NCBI GenBank assembly: GCA_023055355.1
Contig: JALJCS010000052.1
Location: forward strand, 513,501-577,500
Reading direction: 5' to 3'
Length of the DNA: 64,000 bases
Source: Agelaius tricolor
Taxonomy: Eukaryota; Chordata; Aves; Passeriformes; Icteridae
Shown piece by piece: positions 57,618-64,000 of this stretch. A program made the translations under genes and the position numbers. Numbering within the stretch: the first letter of the stretch is position 1; every line of letters starts with the position of its first letter. The notes below the pieces were generated by a model. The model worked only from the letters and a program-made list of their open reading frames with translations, ran no database searches and was not told the DNA's origin.

Positions 57618-58692
57618 GTGAGACTGAAGAGTTTAATTAATCTGAAAAGAGAATGTCGTGGAGCTACCTCAGCTCTGTACAAGTTTTTTTACCAGGAAGT
57701 CTAGACTTCTAAACAGACTAAGGACACAGTAGTTATCTCTGGGAATATTTTAGTATGTATAGTACATTCATCTTTAAAGAGTTCTATCTGTTTGACAGTT
57801 ATGACTTGGGCTTTAATTTTGATGTGAAAAGAAATATTTGTCATTCAGATCATTTCCATTTCTGAAGCATTTCAGTTGTTGACTGTTTTTGCTGTCTCCT
57901 GAGGGCAGGAAAATAGTCTTTGTACCAATACTGAAACAAACTAGATGGAAAAATTTGTTTTCCTCATTCTTTTCTGTCTATTTCAACAGGCACAGCAGCA
58001 AGACCACTGCTATGAGTCTGAGTGGCCCTTCCACTCCAGGATGACAAACTTGTAGTGGCTAGTATGTTATTTGCACCCATTTCTGATGCCGGCTGTTAAC
58101 TGTTGTGCAGAAAGATCTGTCAACCTTTTTCCCAGGAGGACACTTCTGAATTGCTTCACTTGTCTCTGAAGCAGAGAACTAAGCTGGCACTCCATTTCTG
58201 AGATCTTGCTGTGGTAGCCCCCAAACCCATTTCTTTCAAATGCCTTTTACTTTCAACCCAAGCACTTCATTACTTCATGATGTAATCTCTTGTTCTTCAT
58301 GTTCGGGGGATTGTTTTAGACTGATAAGAACATATTGCAGTAAGCAGGTAGAACATCTATCTTAAGCAGTATCCATCACTTGGCTTTGGTTCATGTATCA
58401 TAACATCTGCAAGGAATGTCATTTACAATCAATGGATGGGCTGGGGTAACGGGCCACAGGTTTAGGAATCTTTCTCCAATTAATTTTGCGTTAAAATTTA
58501 GCTCTTATCATTTCAATTGGGTCTTTATTAAAACAATCATCTATTTATTACCTGTACCACAATGAACTGTGTACCTGTACCACAGTCAACAGTGGCTGAG
58601 CATCCTACAACAATTCCAAGAAGAAGAATGGTCTGAGCCCCCAGTGCAGCACAAGAAGTCTGTCATCAAGCCAGAGTCCCGCAGGCGTTTTC

Positions 58693-59058
58693 TCAGCCTG
58701 GAGAAGAGCAGACTCCGGGCAAATTTTTAGAGCAGCTCTCCAGTAGCTGAAGACAGCCTACCAGAAGGAGGCAGGTGAGCTCCACAAGGGCACGGAGCGA
58801 TAGGAAAAGTGTGGATGGCTTTAAAACCTGAAGAGGATAGGTTTCCTTTGGCTATTGGGAAGAAATTCCTTGCCAAGATGGTTGTGAGACACTAGAACAT
58901 GTTGTGGGTGACCAATTCCTGGAAGTGATCAAGGCCAGCTTGAATGGGTCTTTGAGCTTAAGGCGGTCTAGTGGAAGGTGTCCCTGACAATGACATGCTG
59001 GGGAGGACGTAGGTGAATTTAAGGTCCCTTCCAAAGCCAACCATTCCATTATTCTATG
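58693..59058 (+). mobile_element. CR1 LINE 3' tail (copy B)
   Basis: Counterpart of 13310-13675, nearly identical. Confidence 0.88.
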
Positions 59059-59218
59059 GTAATCATTCTGTACAGTAGCAGTAAGAAGTTGAAGCTAGAA
59101 ATAACATATTCATGCTGAGAAACTGCTATCCAAGGAGTTGAACTGTTTGGGTCTCACATTTATGGGCCATTTAGCAATACTATATCTAATATCTAGTCCT
59201 CGCTCTTTATCATACACG

Positions 59219-59364
59219 CAAGTATTTTATCATCTTTAACGTTTCTGACATTTGGGAATTTTCTTCCCTTCTCTTTCTTTCTTTCTCTCTTTCTTTCTTT
59301 CTTTCATTCTTTTCTTTCTTTCTTTCTTTCTTTTTCTTTCTTTCTTTTTTTCTTTCTTTTTTTT

Positions 59365-59416
<52 letters not shown>

Positions 59417-59432
59417 TTTTTCTTTCTTTTTT

Positions 59433-59472
<40 letters not shown>

Positions 59473-59822
59473 ATTTTTCTCTTTCTCTCTTTCCTTCTTT
59501 CTTTTGTTTCTTTCTCCCAGTTCCTTCCTTCACTGCCTTCCTTCCACTATGTCCTTCTTTCTGCCACGTCCTTCTGCCACTTCCTTCCCTCCCTCCCTCC
59601 ACTTTGATGCTAATTTGCAAACTGTCAAATAGTTACAGGAAATTACTCACAAGTATTTTATCATCTTTAACGTTTCTGACATTTGGGAATTTTCTTTTCT
59701 TCTCTTTCTTTCTTCCTTTCTTTCTTTCTTCCTTTCTTTCTTTCCCTCGTTCCTTCTTTCCCTCTTTCCCTCTTTTCCCCTTCCTTTTCTTTCTTTCTCT
59801 TTCCTTTCTTTCTTTCTTCATT

Positions 59823-59857
<35 letters not shown>

Positions 59858-59866
59858 CTCTTTTTT

Positions 59867-59922
<56 letters not shown>

Positions 59923-60098
59923 TTTTTTCTCTTTCTCTCTTTCCTTCTTTCTTTTGTTTCCTTCCCCCACTTCCTTCCTTCACTGCCTTCCTCCCACTAT
60001 GTCCTTCTTTCTGCCAAGTCCTTCTGCCACTTCCTTCCCTCCCTCCCTCCACTTTGATGTTAATTTGCAAACTGTCAAGTAGTTACAGGAAATTACTC
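59219..60098 (+). repeat. Tandem duplication spanning the TTTC tract, copy B only
   Basis: Unit 1 (59219-59649) and unit 2 (59650-60098) both start CAAGTATTTTATCATC and both contain GGGAATTTTCTT, a long TTTC tract, then CTGCCACTTCCTTCCC and TTACAGGAAATTACTC. Starts are 431 apart. Copy A has a single unit with a much shorter TTTC tract. Unit 1 lacks what follows AATTACTC in unit 2, so the junction lies at AATTACTC|ACAAG. Confidence 0.93.
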
Positions 60099-60939
60099 TT
60101 CTTTAAATATCATTTTGAAGCTTAGCAATGAATAACAAAATTGTGTCAAAACAGGGCATTTAAAAGCCATCTGAAAGTGAGAACTAGCTATTGAAAAGCC
60201 AAAAATACAAAAATGAAATGATGGAGTGGATGGTTTTAAGGGATATTCTTTGTATGACTTTGATACAAATGAGGATCTCAATTTTTACACCTTCTAAAAA
60301 CACATCTTGAAACTTACTACTTTCCGTGACAAAAATATTTCCAAAACAAGGAAATTGATTTATGCAGATGAAAATATCATCTCCCAAATAGTCCTCATCA
60401 AGTCCAAAAGATTACCCTGCTTTTACGTAGTAAGCTTTATGGAGATTTCTATTCTCACACAAACAAAGAAGAATCTCTCAAATGACTAGAAAATCTTTAA
60501 AAGCAAAATAACCTTGAAGAAAAAAGATCCAAAAAAGAGCAGGGAATTATATACGTCCACACTTGTTACATGTTGGTTACTAATATTGGCTCTAGTTTGT
60601 TGGCGAGTACACTTCCCATTCACGCACGCACGCACCCCTCTTCCTCCTGCACACAGATGTGTGATATTGGGTCTCAAAGAATGGACTATTTTCTCTTAGA
60701 TAAGTTGTGGTTCTCAAAGTCAAAGCGTAGTCTTCCTGGCTCTATTACCAGGATTTTGTTCCGGGAAGGGATTGTGCTTGTGCCTGTTAGAAATGGGGAG
60801 GAGGGGACAAAAAGCAAAGCCATTTGAAGACAACCTGCAGCATAACTAAGAACGAAGGGTGCTTCTTGACTGCACAGCAAAAGAAATATCGGGAGTAAAA
60901 TCGGGGAAAACTTGAGGTGCTGATAGAGTTTCTCCTTGT

Positions 60940-63900
60940 GACAGCTTTCAAACGTCCAGAAAACAGCACTTCCTCATTCTCCTGCCTTTTCAATTCACAT
61001 TAACATTGGAAGAAAAGGGGTTTTGGACAACTTTCTTTTGCTTCTTGCTAAACACTCTGCGGACACTCCGTGCAACTTCCAGAAAAAGATCCGGGATGTT
61101 TTTTGTACTGGGACAGTTTCTCCTTGCGAGACATAGTAGAAAAGTTTTTTTGCTAAGATCTAGGCGACAAGAGACGCAGATTCAGAGATACGGAGCTCTC
61201 CGAAGGTAGGGGCCGCTCCCGGGCGTCTTTCCGCAGAAGCCGTGCTCCGGAGCGCACCGCGACCGGCACAATGCTCTGTGTGGAAAGAAGCGGCTTCTTC
61301 GCCTCCGGGAGACGGAGACCGCGGCCGCGTCTTTAAAAGCGAAGAAAAAAGTCGCACAACATGGGGAGTGTGTGTGCAGTTGTCAAACCTAAAGAAAACA
61401 GTACCTTACCACTCTCCTGCCTTTTCTATTCACATTACCATTCAAAAAGAAGTAGCTTTGGACAACTTTCTTTAGCTTCTTGCTAAACACTCTGCAGACC
61501 TCCGTGCAACTTCTAGAACAAGAGCGGAGATGCTTTCCGTACGGGCACAGTTTGTCCTGGCAAGACATAGTAAAAAAGCTTTTTGCTCAGTTTTATGCGA
61601 CGAGAGAGACAGAAGGCAGAGTAAAGAACTCTCCGAAACGAAGCCCCCTGCCAGGGCGTCTTTCGTCAGAAGCCCCTCTCTGGAGAACACCACCACCGGC
61701 ACAATGCTCTCTGCGCGAAGAAGCCGCTTCTTCGCCTCCGGGAGATGGAGAGAACGGCAGCTTCCCAAAGGCGAAGATGCAAGCCGCAGCACACCGATAT
61801 AGCGTGTGCAGCTTTCAAATTGATAGAAACGAGTACTTTAGCATTCTCCTGCCCTTTCATTCACATTATATTCGAATAAAAGGAGTTTTGGGACACTATG
61901 TTTTTCTTCTTGATAAACACTCTGCAGTCCTCTGTGCAACTTTTAGAAGAAGATCGGGGATGTTTTGTGTACTGGCACAGTTTCTCCTTGCAAGATATGG
62001 TGGAAAAGATTTTTGCTGAGTGTTGAACGACAAGAACCTAAGCAGACAGAGATACGCAGCTCTCCGAAGGTAAGTGCCGGTCCCCGGCGTCTTTCGGCAA
62101 AAACCGCTCTCAGGTGCTCCCGGCGGTCTGCACCAAAGCTCCCGGCGGTCTGTGCGCAAAGAAGCTGCTTCTTCGCCTCCGGGAGACGGAGAGAGCGGCA
62201 CCCTCCGAAAGGCTAAGAACCAAGCTGCCTAATATCAGGATAACCTGAGCACCTTTCAAACAAATAGAAAAGACTACTTTACCACTCTCCTGACTTTTCC
62301 GTTCACAATATAATCGAATAAAAGAAGTTTTCGACAACTATCTTTTCCTTCTAGTTAAACAGTTCGAATACCTCTGTGCATCTTTTAGAAAAAGATCTGG
62401 GATGTTTTGTGTACTGGCACAATTTCTCCTTGGAAGATATGGTGGAGAAGCTTTTTGCTAAGTGTTGAGCGGCAAGAGACGCAGAAGACGCAGATACGCA
62501 GCTCTCCAAAGCTAAGTGCCGGTCCCGGGCATCTTTCGGCACAAGCCGCTCTCCGAAATGCACCGCGACCCAAACAGTGCTCTGTGCGAAAAGAAGATGC
62601 TTGTTCGCCTCCGGGAGACGGAGAGAGCGGCATCTTCCCAAAAGCGAAGATGCAAGCCGCACCATACAGGAACAGTGTGGGCAGCATTCAGACTTAGAGA
62701 AAACAGTATTTTACTACTCTCGTGCCTTTTCCACTGATATTATATTCGAAAAGAACGAGTTTTGGACAACTAGCTTTCCTTCTTGCAAAACTCTTTGCAG
62801 ACCTCCGTGCAAGCTTTAGAACATGATTTTGGATGTTTTCTATACTGGCAGTGTTTCTCTTTGCAAGATATGGTGAAAAAGGTTTTGCTGAGTGTTGAGC
62901 GGCAAGAGAGGCAGAAGACGCAGATACGCAGCTCTCCGAAGCTAAGTGCCGGTCCCCGGCTGCTTTCGGCACAAACCGCTCTTAGGTGCTCCCTGCGCTC
63001 GGCACAATGCTCTGGGCGCAAAGAAGCCGTTTCTTCGCCTCCGGGAGACGGAGAGAACGGCATCTTTCCAAAAGCGAAGATGCAAGCCGCACCACACAGG
63101 AACAGTGTGGGCAGCATTCAGACTTAGAGAAAACAGTATTTTACCACTCTCCTGCCTTTTCCACTGATATTATATTCGAAAAGAACGAGTTTTGGACAAC
63201 TATCTTTTCCTTCCTGCAAAACTCTTTGCAGACCTCCGTGCAAGCTTTAGAACATGATTTTGGATGTTTTCTATACTGGCAGAGTTTCTCTTTGCAAGAT
63301 ATGGTGGAAAAGCTTTTCGCTGAGTGTTGAGCGGCAAGAGACGCAGAAGACGCAGATACGCAGCTCTCCGAAGCTAAGTGCCGGTCCCCGGCTGCTTTCG
63401 GCACAAGCCGCTCTTAGGTGCTCACCGCGACGGACCCAATGCTCTGTGTGGGAAGAAGCCGCTTCTTCGCCTCCGGGAGACGGAGAGAACGGCATCTTCC
63501 CAAAGGCGAAGATGCAAGCCGCACCATACAGGAACAGTGTGGGCAGCATTCAGACTTAGAGAAAACAGTATTTTACTACTCTCGTGCCTTTTCCACTGAT
63601 ATTATATTCGAAAAAACGAGTTTTGGACAACTAGCTTTCCTTCCTGCAAAACTCTTTGCAGACCTCCGTGTAAGTTTAGAACAGGATTTTGGATGTTTTC
63701 TATACTGGCAGTGTTTCTCTTTGCAAGATATGGTGGAAAAGCTTTTTGCTGAGTGTTGAGCGGCAAGAGACGCAGAAGACGCAGATACGCAGCTCTCCGA
63801 AGCTAAGTGCCGGTCCCCGGCTGCTTTCGGCACAAACCGCTCTCAGGTGCTCACCGCGACGGACCCAATGCTCTGTGTGCGAAGAAGCCGTTTCTTCGCC

Positions 63901-64000
63901 TCCGGGAGACGGAGAGAACGGCATCTTCCCAAAGGCGAAGATGCAAGCCGCACCATACAGGAACAGTGTGGGCAGCATTCAGACTTAGAGAAACCAGTAT
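60940..64000 (+). repeat. ~430-bp satellite array, copy B (7 or more units, continues past the window)
   Basis: Anchor positions equivalent to the ATG of CAATGCTCTGTG: 61271, 61704, about 62145 (word altered), 62577 (GTG), 63007, 63439 and 63868. Periods 433, 441, 432, 430, 432 and 429. The third unit has a small duplication of CTCCCGGCGGTCTG that replaces the anchor word. Units from 62.6 kb on share variants not seen in array A (CATCTTCCCAAA, AGGAACAGTGTGGG). Confidence 0.95.

Larger units (their letters stand above)
52563..64000 (+). repeat. Segmental duplication, copy B (runs off the window)
   Basis: The counterpart of 7157-18113, same orientation. The content order is identical: unassigned C/T-rich part (52563-53660), candidate exon, unassigned DNA (53862-55257), CR1 with LTR, unassigned DNA (56582-58692), CR1 tail, TTTC tracts, AT-rich DNA (60099-60939) and satellite. 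Its right boundary is not seen. Private changes include a 431-bp tandem duplication at the TTTC tract and a shorter TGCTC repeat. Confidence 0.93.

Noticed and set aside
59252..60125. Long Ser/Phe-rich (+) and Lys/Glu-rich (-) open frames
   Set aside because: They are translations of TTTC repeats with no stop codons possible in the repeat; not genes.

Overview
The window is avian-type genomic DNA that is poor in recognisable host genes and rich in retroelements. The main evidence is the CR1 LINE tails on both strands, several avian-type endogenous retrovirus (ERV) LTRs, and no operon-like coding. I recognise no complete host gene. The mix of solo LTRs, nested insertions, satellite and a recent segmental duplication suggests heterochromatic or sex-limited (W-like) sequence, but that is inference. 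Identities and family names below come from reading alone.

Left part (1-7156): a broken gamma-like provirus, here ERV-A, entered at the gag/pol junction. It carries protease, reverse transcriptase, RNase H, integrase and env (SU, then TM) in order on the + strand. It is disabled by stops, a frameshift, an 18-G run next to the RT catalytic motif, and a 57-bp tandem repeat in SU. A foreign solo LTR (5663-6333) splits the TM region. A long pyrimidine tract with an AG follows env.

Duplicated block: 7157-18113 (copy A) recurs at 52563-64000 (copy B, running off the window), same orientation, 45.4-46.0 kb apart and nearly identical. Each copy holds a candidate 67-codon exon, a CR1 split by a 571-bp solo LTR with a GGCAAT target duplication, a second CR1 tail, a TTTC tract, and an array of a ~430-bp satellite. 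Copy B has an extra private tandem duplication around the TTTC tract. In copy A the array stops against the TM gene, polypurine tract and 3' LTR of an alpharetrovirus-like ERV (18150-19057).

Middle part (19058-52562): mostly anonymous DNA. It contains a pyrimidine-rich region whose simple-sequence motif switches strand at a hairpin (27362-27399), a beta/ERVK-like solo LTR (28931-29342, TSD AAGAAT), and a CR1 hit by an LTR that was itself hit by another LTR (31652-33976). It also holds two minus-strand LTRs of the same family as the one in ERV-A env (35637-36236, TSD GATGT; 50197-51546, TSD CTGCT, with a further nested insertion), another probable LTR (38784-39356) and several CR1 fragments.

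The nesting gives a relative chronology: CR1 first, then LTR insertions into CR1, then the segmental duplication, then satellite homogenisation and TTTC changes within each copy.
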